Origin: Cacconaster sp045642485
Lineage (GTDB): Bacteria > Bacteroidota > Bacteroidia > Bacteroidales > UBA932
NCBI GenBank assembly: GCA_045642485.1
Contig: JAZUIV010000070.1
Location: 1 to 59,207, forward strand
Length of the DNA: 59,207 nt
Direction: 5' to 3'
Numbering within the stretch: the stretch's first letter is position 1; every line of letters begins with the position of its first letter. This document shows positions 26,100-35,119 of this stretch, piece by piece. Both the position numbers and the translations under genes were made by a program. A model generated the notes under the pieces. It was not told the DNA's origin and ran no database searches. It was given only the letters and a program-made list of their open reading frames with translations.

Positions 26100-28256
26100 T
26101 TACTTGACCTCCTTCAGATAAACACGTTGTCCGGCTTCGATTCTGCGGTACTTGTCAAAGTCCCCCACAGGACGCAGGAATCCTATCACTCTGGTCCACT
26201 GTCGCATCGGAGCCCCGCACTTGGGACATACGTCAAGCGGACGCTTCACAATGTGGTGGCAACTCTGGTTGGTGCACTCACTGTTGGGAATGTTGAACGT
26301 GAAATAGGATGTCCCTTGCTGAATTGCAAAGTCTATCAGCTGGAGATACTGGAACTTGGAGAGATGCTCTTCAAGGTTGCAGTGCAGACCTACGCCACCG
26401 TCGAGAAGTTCTGTAAATTCGCGGCCGTGGAGACGGAAACGATCCAGAACTGAAGTGTTGGGGTCCTCCGCAAGATAGAAGTATGAGTTGTAAAGGACTC
26501 TCCCCTCCGGAACCCAATATCCGTCCGCCTTGTCCCAACGATAGTTCTTGCTGCTCAGGCCTTCAGCGGGGACGAACTCCTGATTGAACAGGAAATCCTT
26601 CTCCGAATGCAGTTTGTTCTGCTCGCTGATTGTCCCGGTGACAAGCCGGCAGAACTGTTTGTAGCTTTCGTTGTATCCGCAGGTCAGCCCTACGAACTCA
26701 GCGGCCTCGTTGATGCCGTTCTCTCCGATTGTGCTGAAGAGTTTGTTCATCTTGATGTAGCCGGAGTTGGAGGCGTTGAGCATCCCTGCTCTCTCCGTCT
26801 CGTACAGCAGCGTCTTGTAGGCTTTATGGTATTTGTAAACGCGCTCCAGGATTTCAACCATATACTGTTTGAAATCATCCTTCAGTTCGAAGAAATGGTC
26901 CTTTAGGTAATCACGGCTGTAATCGCGATCCTTCGCCCAATCCTGTATCATCCTGTTCAGGTTGATGGTGATGACGTTGGCGCTTCCTGTCTGGACTCCG
27001 GTCAGGCCGTTGGTGAAGGTGAAAACGTTCTCCTGTATCTCATTGCGGAGCCTGCAGCAACTGGCCAACGCATTGGGGTTGTCGGAGATATATGTGAAGA
27101 AGGAGTGTCCCTCCGCATACATTTCGGCTGTGAAATCCTTGTAGTCCTTGTCCATAATGTCCCGGCCGTTGGAAAGCAGCGCCATAGTCTCCACAGGGAA
27201 AGTGAGAAGGGTGCGTGAACGCTCCTCGTTGAACCATTTCATAAAGGTGCGCTGCAGGAAGTCAACCCTCTCCCAGGACGGCTTTGTCCCGTCGGGGAAG
27301 TAGAAGTCATCGAACATCGCGTGCCAGTAGTTGCTGTCATAATAGCTGATGTTGGTGAAGGGGCTCTGATAACTGCGGTTGCCGGCCGGCTGGTTGATGC
27401 CATAGACAATCTGCTGGAAATATTGCTTAATCGTGCTGATGATGGTGCGGCTGGGAAGGACGCAGACAATCTCGTCAGTACGTTTGTGATAGTCCTCACC
27501 GAAATCCTTCACGCAATAGTAGTCGAATACGTTGAAGAACTCGCCGAATGCGACAGCTCCCTTGCACTGGGCAGACAGAAGGAATGCCAGATTGCAGAAC
27601 TGTCCGCAGAAACTGCTCAGATTCTTGGGTGCGCTCGCCTTCAGACCGTCAAGACCGCTTGTACCTTCAAGTACGAGAGGATAAAGTGAGACCGCCTCGC
27701 AATAGTTCTTCACTGCAGGGGAGGACGCTTCGTCGTGTACGTATATTATATGGTGGTCGAGATCCGCCGCGTAAGCGTCTGCCACCTCGGGGAACATATC
27801 CTTGAGTTTCTTCTTCATCCTGTAACGCTGAATCTGACGGTTGAGCGTCTTGAACACCTCACCGTCGAGATTGGAGACGTTCTTGATGGCAACGTTGGCG
27901 TTGGCGTCGGTTTCAGAAGAGGTGGCGGCATTGTCACCTGATGCCGCATAGTCATCCATATAATCAACCCTCTCCTTGATGAAGCGCAAATCCTTGTGCT
28001 TGTCACGGTATAGAATATATGCCTTGGCCACTTCGAACTGACGCTCATACATCAGTTGAGTCTCGACTATATCCTGAAGTTTCTCGACCTTGAAAGTGTA
28101 GTCGTCATTGAACATTCCGAACAGGTGAAGCAGGCTCTCGCGGAATTCGTTCGGCATCTTTCCTTTTCCGCAGGCGGCAAAAGCGGCGTTTACAGCGTTC
28201 TCTATCTTACTGAAATCGAAGTTCTTTATTTCGCCGTTTCTCTTGATGACTTTCAT
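26100..28256 (-). CDS. nrdD: Anaerobic ribonucleoside-triphosphate reductase
   Basis: 718 residues from MKVIKRNGEIKNFDFSK; the open frame reaches 24 codons further but lies above a -7-like TAACTTCG (28296-28289). It makes deoxyribonucleotides without oxygen. Visible: N-terminal ATP-cone (allosteric), catalytic barrel, zinc site CTNQSCHH and CPKCGAPM, and the glycyl-radical loop RVIGFLRPV with Gly692. nrdG follows directly. The pair indicates an anaerobic lifestyle. Confidence 0.97.
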   Translation of the reverse strand: MKVIKRNGEIKNFDFSKIENAVNAAFAACGKGKMPNEFRESLLHLFGMFNDDYTFKVEKLQDIVETQLMYERQFEVAKAYILYRDKHKDLRFIKERVDYMDDYAASGDNAATSSETDANANVAIKNVSNLDGEVFKTLNRQIQRYRMKKKLKDMFPEVADAYAADLDHHIIYVHDEASSPAVKNYCEAVSLYPLVLEGTSGLDGLKASAPKNLSSFCGQFCNLAFLLSAQCKGAVAFGEFFNVFDYYCVKDFGEDYHKRTDEIVCVLPSRTIISTIKQYFQQIVYGINQPAGNRSYQSPFTNISYYDSNYWHAMFDDFYFPDGTKPSWERVDFLQRTFMKWFNEERSRTLLTFPVETMALLSNGRDIMDKDYKDFTAEMYAEGHSFFTYISDNPNALASCCRLRNEIQENVFTFTNGLTGVQTGSANVITINLNRMIQDWAKDRDYSRDYLKDHFFELKDDFKQYMVEILERVYKYHKAYKTLLYETERAGMLNASNSGYIKMNKLFSTIGENGINEAAEFVGLTCGYNESYKQFCRLVTGTISEQNKLHSEKDFLFNQEFVPAEGLSSKNYRWDKADGYWVPEGRVLYNSYFYLAEDPNTSVLDRFRLHGREFTELLDGGVGLHCNLEEHLSKFQYLQLIDFAIQQGTSYFTFNIPNSECTNQSCHHIVKRPLDVCPKCGAPMRQWTRVIGFLRPVGDFDKYRRIEAGQRVYLKEVK

Positions 28257-28359
28257 AGGGCAGTTTTCGTAATCGGGTAAATCGGTTACGAAGTTATTAC
28301 ATATTCCCGTCGGAAGCGGACGCTTCAATCCGGAAATTTCAACATCTTTTCAACAGGAG

Positions 28360-29751
28360 TCACCGCATCTGATTCTCGACGTCCTCCACGGTAATCGGGA
28401 GGCGTTTTGCACCCAGGAGACGAGCTCCGTTTTCGGTAATCAGCAGGTCATCTTCCAGACGGATTCCGCCGAAGTCGTAATATTCCTCGAGCCTGCTGAA
28501 GTTCAGATACGCGGCATTATGCCCATCGGCCTTCCACTTTTCTATCAGAGCGGGAATGAAATAGATTCCCGGTTCGTCGGTCACCACATAACCCGGCTTG
28601 AGTGTCCTGGCCATACGCAAAGAGCCCAGCCCCAGTTGGGAGGATCTTGTCTGGCCCGGTTCATAACCCACGAGATTTTCTCCTATATTTTCCATATCGT
28701 GCACGTCAAGACCCATATTGTGACCCAGTCCGTGAGGCATAAAGAGTCCTTGTACGCCGGATTGGACCATCTCCTCAAGGTCACCGTGGACCAGTCCCAG
28801 ATTGGAAAGCCCCTGAAGGATTATTCTAGACGCGTCAAGATGAAGTTGCCGGTAAGTCACGCCAGGACGGGCGGCATCCTTCACGTAATTGTTGGCGGTG
28901 GAAACGATAGTGTAGATGTCAGCCTGCTTCGAGGTGAATTTTCCGCCTACGGGGATGGTTCTGGTATTGTCCGAGCAGTAGTGGGAGGCTATCTCGCAAC
29001 CTGCGTCAATAAGCAGCAGCTTGCCTTCGGCAAGGGTTCCCCCGTGACCGTGATTGTGCATTATCTCTCCACGCTGGCTGAGAATCGTGGCGAAACTGTT
29101 CATCGGACTTCCTCCGGCGCGGGCAACGCTCTCCATCATCGCGACAACCTCCTGCTCCACCATACCGGGCGCAGCCACCTTCATAGCAGTGTAATGCATC
29201 GCGTAGCCAAGATTGCAGGCCTTGTCAAGTTCCTCTATCTCACAAGGTTCCTTGACAAGCCTCAAGTCGATGACGGCTTTGGAGAATTCGACGCTCGCCG
29301 CGCTTTTCATTTCCGAAAAGGGAACTCCGAGCACTTCGTGGATAAAAATCGAAGTGTCGTGACGGTACGGAGGCAGGAAATGGACTTTCCGGCCCGCCTT
29401 CACCGCACAACGGAGGTCATCTTCAAGACGGGAAAGAGGAGCTGTTTCCCCTACTCCGACCTCATTCGCCCTTTGGGCTATCGAAGGCAGCGGACCAGTC
29501 CAGATGATGTCATCCATATCGGCCTCATCTCCGTATATGGTCACACCGCCGCTGTCCAAATCGATGACAGCCGCAAGCGAAGGGGTGTCCAATCCGAAAA
29601 AATAAAGAAACGTGCTGTCCTGACGGAAATCATAGCAGTTGTCAGCGTAATTGCAGGGAGTATCGTTATTGCCGGGAAAAAAGAGAATGCCGGAAGAGAC
29701 TTTCCCCGCAAGAGCGCGTCTCCTCTCCTCATATATTTTACTTTCAAACAT
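28360..29751 (-). CDS. pepP: Xaa-Pro aminopeptidase (aminopeptidase P family)
   Basis: 463 residues. It removes N-terminal residues preceding proline. Pita-bread fold metal ligands are in LLIDAGCE (Asp), SDNTRTIPV (Asp), PHGLGHNMGLDVHD (His), DEPGIYF (Glu) and GIRLEDDLLI (Glu). The N-terminal domain (SGILFFPGNNDTPCNYADN) is the AMP_N type. No signal peptide, so cytoplasmic. It follows murA by 24 nt in the same direction. Confidence 0.94.
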   Translation of the reverse strand: MFESKIYEERRRALAGKVSSGILFFPGNNDTPCNYADNCYDFRQDSTFLYFFGLDTPSLAAVIDLDSGGVTIYGDEADMDDIIWTGPLPSIAQRANEVGVGETAPLSRLEDDLRCAVKAGRKVHFLPPYRHDTSIFIHEVLGVPFSEMKSAASVEFSKAVIDLRLVKEPCEIEELDKACNLGYAMHYTAMKVAAPGMVEQEVVAMMESVARAGGSPMNSFATILSQRGEIMHNHGHGGTLAEGKLLLIDAGCEIASHYCSDNTRTIPVGGKFTSKQADIYTIVSTANNYVKDAARPGVTYRQLHLDASRIILQGLSNLGLVHGDLEEMVQSGVQGLFMPHGLGHNMGLDVHDMENIGENLVGYEPGQTRSSQLGLGSLRMARTLKPGYVVTDEPGIYFIPALIEKWKADGHNAAYLNFSRLEEYYDFGGIRLEDDLLITENGARLLGAKRLPITVEDVENQMR

Positions 29752-29775
29752 AAGATGCCTTTTTGAAGATGATTT

Positions 29776-31089
29776 TCAGTCTATTCGGGTTATTTTGGCT
29801 CCGAGAGCGTTCAGTCTGACCTCTATGTCCTGGTATCCCCTGTCAATCTGCTCCACATTCTCTATTTCGGAGGTTCCCTTGGCGCTCATCGCGGCCAGAA
29901 GCATTGCGATACCGGCACGGATGTCAGGAGAAAGGAGATTGCCTGCACGCAGTTGGAATCTGTGGTCGTGCCCGATTACCACAGCTCTGTGCGGATCGCA
30001 AAGAATGATCTGGGCACCCATATCAATCAGTTTGTCGACAAAGAAGAGCCTGCTTTCGAACATTTTCTGATGAATGAGAACGCTTCCCTTGCACTGTGTG
30101 GCCACAACCAGCATAACACTCAACAAGTCAGGAGTCAGGCCGGGCCAGGGAGCATCGGAAACCGTCATTATGCTCCCGTCCATAAAGGATTCTATCTCAT
30201 AGCTTTCCTGTTCCGGGACATATATGTCATCGTCCCTCTGCTCCAGACATATGCCCAGTCTCCTGAAACTTTCCGGGATAATGCCCAGATCGCGGGACGA
30301 AACATCCTTTATGGTGATGCTGCTCCTGGTGATGGCGGCCATACCTATGAATGAACCCACTTCAATCATATCCGGAAGAAGCCTGTGATTGGTCCCGTGG
30401 AGGGATTCCACTCCGGTAATTGTGAGAAGGTTGGAACCTATGCCTTCTATCTGTGCCCCCATAGCGTTGAGCATACGGCAGAGCTGCTGCACGTAGGGTT
30501 CGCACGCAGCATTGAAAATCGTTGTCTTGCCTTTCGCAAGCACACTGGCCATCAGCATATTGGCGGTTCCGGTAACGGATGCTTCATCAAGCAGCATATA
30601 GTTGCCCCTCAGCCCTCCTACCGGAGCCTGAAGATGAAAAGCCTTGTAGCCAGTGTCGTACTGGTAGGTCGCTCCGAGTTTGGTAAAACCAAGAATATGG
30701 GTATCCACACGCCTGCGGCCGATCTTGTCACCTCCCGGTTTTGCAAAGAAAGCCTCCCCGAAACGGGAGAGAAGAGGTCCCGTTATCATCATTGAGCCTC
30801 TGAGGGCCGCGCATTTCTGAATGAATTCAACCGTATGGATGTAGTGGGGATCGATATAACGGGCCGTAAAGGCGAAACAACCCTTTCTGACGTGATTCAC
30901 TCCAACTCCCATTCCCTTCAGGAGAGAAATCAGCGTCATTACGTCCTGTATCTCGGGAACGTTGTCGATTGTAACCGTATCCTTGGTAAGAAGTACGGCA
31001 CTGATGACTTGAAGCGCTTCATTCTTCGCGCCTTGCGGTGTAATGGTCCCTTTCAGCTTGTGACCGCCTTCAACGATAAATCTGCTCAT
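29776..31089 (-). CDS. murA: UDP-N-acetylglucosamine 1-carboxyvinyltransferase, Asp at the catalytic-loop Cys position
   Basis: 437 residues. It transfers enolpyruvate to UDP-GlcNAc, the first committed step of peptidoglycan synthesis. The N-terminus SRFIVEGGHKLKGTITPQGAKNEA matches. The active-site loop reads KPGGDKIGRRRVDTH, so the position that is Cys115 in E. coli is Asp121. This Cys-to-Asp change is known to make MurA insensitive to fosfomycin. murB is 9 nt upstream in the same operon. Confidence 0.96.
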   Translation of the reverse strand: MSRFIVEGGHKLKGTITPQGAKNEALQVISAVLLTKDTVTIDNVPEIQDVMTLISLLKGMGVGVNHVRKGCFAFTARYIDPHYIHTVEFIQKCAALRGSMMITGPLLSRFGEAFFAKPGGDKIGRRRVDTHILGFTKLGATYQYDTGYKAFHLQAPVGGLRGNYMLLDEASVTGTANMLMASVLAKGKTTIFNAACEPYVQQLCRMLNAMGAQIEGIGSNLLTITGVESLHGTNHRLLPDMIEVGSFIGMAAITRSSITIKDVSSRDLGIIPESFRRLGICLEQRDDDIYVPEQESYEIESFMDGSIMTVSDAPWPGLTPDLLSVMLVVATQCKGSVLIHQKMFESRLFFVDKLIDMGAQIILCDPHRAVVIGHDHRFQLRAGNLLSPDIRAGIAMLLAAMSAKGTSEIENVEQIDRGYQDIEVRLNALGAKITRID

Positions 31090-31098
31090 ATTGATTCT

Positions 31099-32184
31099 TT
31101 ATATGTGTTCGACCTCCGGTTCGAGGGTTATTCCGAATTTTTCCAGAACCGTCCCGACTATGTGCCCTTCAAGGGAAAGTATGTCGGAAACGGTTGCTTT
31201 CCCGCTCGCATTGACTATGACAAGAGGCTGTTTCTCCCAAACCATCGCGCCTCCCATCCGGCACCCCTTCAATCCGCATCTGTCTATCAGCCAGGCTGCC
31301 GGGATTTTGACGCTTCCATTAGGAAGGTCATAGTGGGGAACCTCCGCGTCCGAACGGCTTTTCACCTTTTCAAACATTTCCGCACTTACGACAGGGTTCT
31401 TGAAGAAACTCCCCGCACTGCCCGTCTTCCTGACATCCGGCAACTTCTCCTGGCGGATAATAGACACCGTCTCCCTGACCAGCATAGGGGTCAGGGGGAG
31501 CATAGACTCCGCATTCACCGCGGAAAACAGAGGCCCGTAAGGATTGACGGAAGGGCTGAACAGTTCCAGATTACGTTCCACCTGCTCCCTGAGCGCTCCA
31601 TATTCAAGCCTGGGGCAGAAATCGTTGCGGAGATGAAACGACACCGCCGTCACTATGTACCGTCCCGGATTGTGCTTGAAAAAAGAGTCCCTGTAGGCGA
31701 AAGCACATTCTTCCGCCGAAAGGACGAGGAATTTCTTTTCTAAGGTATCAAAACAGGCGGCACTCACGACAATGTCCGCCGCCTCCACCCCATAGGCCCC
31801 GACATTCTGGACCACGGAAGCTCCGGCCGTTCCGGGAATTCCGGAAAGATTCTCCGGTCCCCACAAACCTTTGCCCGCCGCCCAACGGCAGAAATCGTCC
31901 ATCTTCTCCCCCGCTCCGACAGTCACAAAAACGTCATCACCTTCACTTTTATCCCTGTCAACCTCGATACCTTTGATGCAACTGTGAAGGAGAGTGCCTT
32001 CGAAATCCTTGGTAAACAGGAGATTCGATCCCTCTCCTATGGAACGCACAGGGCGGGGCAGACTCTCCCAGTCGAGAGATGCAAGGTCGGAAGGAGCGCT
32101 GTATTCCAAAAACAGTCTCGCCCCGGCTTCAATGCCGAAAGTGTTTATCTTTCTGACATTCTTGTTTGTGGTTTTCCTAATCAT
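31099..32184 (-). CDS. murB: UDP-N-acetylenolpyruvoylglucosamine reductase
   Basis: 361 residues, type I MurB. It reduces the MurA product with NADPH and FAD. The N-terminus RKINTFGIEA, FAD loop IGEGSNLLF, SGIPGTAGASVVQNVGAYG, the catalytic-Ser region YRDSFFK and the late GSAGSFFKNPVV are all present. It starts 9 nt after aroC. Keeping murB directly before murA is a compact arrangement that could allow coordinated expression. Confidence 0.96.
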   Translation of the reverse strand: MIRKTTNKNVRKINTFGIEAGARLFLEYSAPSDLASLDWESLPRPVRSIGEGSNLLFTKDFEGTLLHSCIKGIEVDRDKSEGDDVFVTVGAGEKMDDFCRWAAGKGLWGPENLSGIPGTAGASVVQNVGAYGVEAADIVVSAACFDTLEKKFLVLSAEECAFAYRDSFFKHNPGRYIVTAVSFHLRNDFCPRLEYGALREQVERNLELFSPSVNPYGPLFSAVNAESMLPLTPMLVRETVSIIRQEKLPDVRKTGSAGSFFKNPVVSAEMFEKVKSRSDAEVPHYDLPNGSVKIPAAWLIDRCGLKGCRMGGAMVWEKQPLVIVNASGKATVSDILSLEGHIVGTVLEKFGITLEPEVEHI

Positions 32185-32193
32185 CGGATGTGG

Positions 32194-33180
32194 TTACCGT
32201 TCTACAAATATAGCATTTTTTATATTCATAAGGTCCGCAAGGACCATTGCGCTCACCGCTTCTATCACGGGAGGGACACGCAGTGCGAAGCAGACATCGT
32301 GCCGTCCCTGCGCCGCAAGATCATCCATCCTCCCTTCCTTGAAATTATATGTATGCTGGACCTTGCTTATTGTCGAGGTGGGCTTGACGGCCACCCTGAA
32401 CTCAATCGGATTGCCGTTGGAAATGCCTCCGTTGATGCCGCCGCACCCGTTCTTCGAGGTGTGGCCCTGCTCGTCTATGAAAGGGTCGTTGTGAACGGAC
32501 CCCCGCATCGCGGCCGCGCTGAAACCATCCCCGAACTCTATGCCACGGATACCGGGAATAGAGAAGACGGCGTGGGAAATCATCGACTCGACTGAATCGA
32601 AAAAAGGCTCCCCGAGACCCGCCGGAACATTGTCACAGACGCATCTTACCACCGCGCCGAGGGAATCTCCCTCCTCCTGAGCCCTTCCCAAAGCCTTCCG
32701 TACAGCATCCCCGTCTTCACAGGGTATGCCTCCTGTCTCCACGAGCGAAGCGGAAACGGTAATGGGCGCTATCAGCGCCTTGGCCACAACTCCGGCCGCC
32801 ACCAGCGGCAAAGTCATCCTTCCCGAAAAGACACCTCCTCCGGGGAAAGTCCTGCCGTATTTTACAAACGATGTGAAATCCGCATGCCCCGGACGTGGAA
32901 TATCCTCAAAGACAGCATAATCGGAAGAACGGACATTTCTGTTTCCGAAACTTATCCGGAAAGGGCCTCCTTCGGACCGTCTGTCATCGAAAACAGGTGT
33001 GTCATCCTCCACGCGGGGAGTCGTCCAGGCTCCGCCTCCCTTGCGCCGGGCCAGATCGGTCCTGTAATCAAGGGTGGAAGGATCCATCCCCGCAGGAATT
33101 CCCCAAATTTCGATTCCGGTCTCCGGGCCGTGCGACGACCCGAAAATTCTCACCTTGAAACTGTTTCCGAATTTATCCAT
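32194..33180 (-). CDS. aroC: Chorismate synthase (short, divergent)
   Basis: 328 residues, somewhat shorter than the usual 350-370. It makes chorismate from EPSP with reduced FMN. Conserved: RPGHADFTSFVKYG, GGGVFSGRMT, NGCGGINGGISNGNP and RHDVCFALRVPPVIEA. The first signature, usually GESHG, reads GSSHGPE here, and several internal loops are short. The start overlaps the upstream aroD-aroA gene end by 8 nt. Confidence 0.92.
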   Translation of the reverse strand: MDKFGNSFKVRIFGSSHGPETGIEIWGIPAGMDPSTLDYRTDLARRKGGGAWTTPRVEDDTPVFDDRRSEGGPFRISFGNRNVRSSDYAVFEDIPRPGHADFTSFVKYGRTFPGGGVFSGRMTLPLVAAGVVAKALIAPITVSASLVETGGIPCEDGDAVRKALGRAQEEGDSLGAVVRCVCDNVPAGLGEPFFDSVESMISHAVFSIPGIRGIEFGDGFSAAAMRGSVHNDPFIDEQGHTSKNGCGGINGGISNGNPIEFRVAVKPTSTISKVQHTYNFKEGRMDDLAAQGRHDVCFALRVPPVIEAVSAMVLADLMNIKNAIFVER

Positions 33181-35119
33181 TGTTTTTCAATTTTTCGAGT
33201 TCCTCGAAGAATCCTGGATAGGACTTTGACACGCACCCTGCATCGTCTATGGACAGCGGCTTTTCGCAAAGCAGGGACAACAGGCTCAGAGCCATCGCAA
33301 GGCGATGGTCTCCGTGACTGGAGACAAATACACCTCCGGGGAAACGAAGATGCTCGTTACCGGAGATATGCATCTCATCTCCGTGAAAAGTGATTTTTAC
33401 ACCCACCTTGCCGAATTCGGAAGCGAAACTTGCAGCACGGTTGCTCTCCTTGTTGGAAAGTCTCCTGATTCCCTCTATGACACTGACCCCATTGGCTCTG
33501 ACAGCAAGCAGGCAAAGAGGAGCGAACAGGTCCGGAGCATCCGTGATATTATAATAGAACGGCATCAGGATGGATTTTCTGACGTTGATGACGCGAGGTG
33601 TGGCACCTCTTTCCAATATATCTGCGTGCAGACTCTTCAGCAGGTCGAGGATTGCGGCGTCAGCCTGGTTGGAAAAGATGTCCAGCCCCGGAAAAGTGAG
33701 GTCCCCCATCATTGCGGCGGCGACCATAAGCATTGCGGCGGCGCTCCAGTCCTTTTCGGACTGTATTCCGACCACCGGGGTGACAGTCCTGGGGGCTTCT
33801 ATCTCATAAATGCGCTCAACTTCGTTTTCTTCGTCGGGCTGAGGATCCATAGTATATCCGTCAAGGCCGAAGAAGGATGCCACGTATGTGGTCAGGTCCA
33901 GATAGGGCACGCTCGTCATATTGTCGATGCGCAGGGTACTGGAACCCTTGCACTGGCTCAGCGCCAGCAGAAGCCCCGAAATCATCTGAGACCCCTTTAC
34001 AGCGTTTATCTGGCCGTCCGAAGGGTGCAACCGGCCTTTGACCACGGCTGGAAGATACTCTTTGTCGGTATATTCAACCCTGAGGCCGAACCCCCTGAGC
34101 GCCTTCTTGTAATCCCCCACTTTACGGCGTAGCAAAGTCCCATGCCCTGTGATTGTGATGTCTTCGTCAGAGAGTCCGGCAAGAGGGATGCAAAGCCTCG
34201 CCAGCAGTCCGGATTCCCCGACGTGCAAGGTATTGTCTATGATTTTCAGGCCATCCCTTTCTATGTTCTGATGACCTGTAACGGTCAGTACGTTTCCGTC
34301 CATTCCGACTTCCGCCCCGAGGCTGCGGGCTATCCCGACCGCGGCAAGAGTGTCTCCGCAAAGGGTGACACCGTAAAGCCTCGTCGTGCCCTCAGCAAGA
34401 GAAGCCAACACAATGGCTCTCTGGTCAAAGCTCTTGGATGACGGGATGTTGACAGTCCCCTTGAGAATCAATTCATCGGAAGGGAGAAAGTTGAAATTGC
34501 AAGGCTGACCCTGGGCCGTGCGCGAACTCCTTGCGGGAGAGACGTAGAACAACGGCGCTCCGGCACTGAAGGAGAGGAGCCTGCTGTTGACTCCTCTGAT
34601 CCCCATAGCGAAAGCGATGAGTCTGGATGCCTCGAAATGACGATAGAGTGCCAGCACGGTAAGACAGTCCTTCCTGCTGCGGGCAGTAGTTACGATTTTT
34701 ATGATGTCCGCACCTTCGCACAGAGCCCTCTCCCCCACTGCGACCAGCTCCTCGAGAGAATCGGTGCCGGAATAGTTGTGATATGACAGAATTATCTTGC
34801 AGCCCTTGTTCAAAGCGAGAGAAATCAGCCATTTACGGGACTCTTCGGGGAAATCGCAGGGTATGTCGGCATAATCCGCACCGGCAATTATCGCTGCGCT
34901 CAACTTCTCAACCGCGGAGGAAACCTCTTCTCGCCCTTTCGCGTGGCACGTGGCGACAAGGGTGCAGTTTCTCTTCACGGAAAAAACTTCCCTGATTTCA
35001 TTCCCGTCCAGTTCACAGCCGTCAAGCCGTATCTCCACGGCGACGTTCACCCTTGTGGAAGCCATAAAGTGGCAATAGGGGAACCCCGCGTCAGTTATGC
35101 TATAACATATTGTACCCAT
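33173..35119 (-). CDS. aroDA: Bifunctional 3-dehydroquinate dehydratase (type I) - EPSP synthase fusion
   Basis: 648 residues in one uninterrupted frame. Residues about 1-200 are a type I dehydroquinate dehydratase: AVEIRLDG, His114 in LSYHNYSGT and the Schiff-base Lys141 in ADIIKIVTTA. Residues about 215-645 are EPSP synthase: NIPSSKSFDQRAIVLAS with Lys229, GSQMISGLLLALSQCKG, SEKDWSAAAML and SHGDHRLAMALS. The phosphate-site loop reads GESGLLAR instead of the common GNAGTAMR. Overlaps aroB by 20 nt and aroC by 8 nt. The fusion is not an assembly artefact signature: no stop, no repeated sequence, and the linker is in frame. Confidence 0.93.
   Translation of the reverse strand: MGTICYSITDAGFPYCHFMASTRVNVAVEIRLDGCELDGNEIREVFSVKRNCTLVATCHAKGREEVSSAVEKLSAAIIAGADYADIPCDFPEESRKWLISLALNKGCKIILSYHNYSGTDSLEELVAVGERALCEGADIIKIVTTARSRKDCLTVLALYRHFEASRLIAFAMGIRGVNSRLLSFSAGAPLFYVSPARSSRTAQGQPCNFNFLPSDELILKGTVNIPSSKSFDQRAIVLASLAEGTTRLYGVTLCGDTLAAVGIARSLGAEVGMDGNVLTVTGHQNIERDGLKIIDNTLHVGESGLLARLCIPLAGLSDEDITITGHGTLLRRKVGDYKKALRGFGLRVEYTDKEYLPAVVKGRLHPSDGQINAVKGSQMISGLLLALSQCKGSSTLRIDNMTSVPYLDLTTYVASFFGLDGYTMDPQPDEENEVERIYEIEAPRTVTPVVGIQSEKDWSAAAMLMVAAAMMGDLTFPGLDIFSNQADAAILDLLKSLHADILERGATPRVINVRKSILMPFYYNITDAPDLFAPLCLLAVRANGVSVIEGIRRLSNKESNRAASFASEFGKVGVKITFHGDEMHISGNEHLRFPGGVFVSSHGDHRLAMALSLLSLLCEKPLSIDDAGCVSKSYPGFFEELEKLKNNG

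Noticed and set aside
28329..28359. Promoter in the pepP-nrdD gap
   Set aside because: Only a one-mismatch -7 box (TAACTTCG, 28296-28289) was found below it, so an independent nrdD promoter is not certain.
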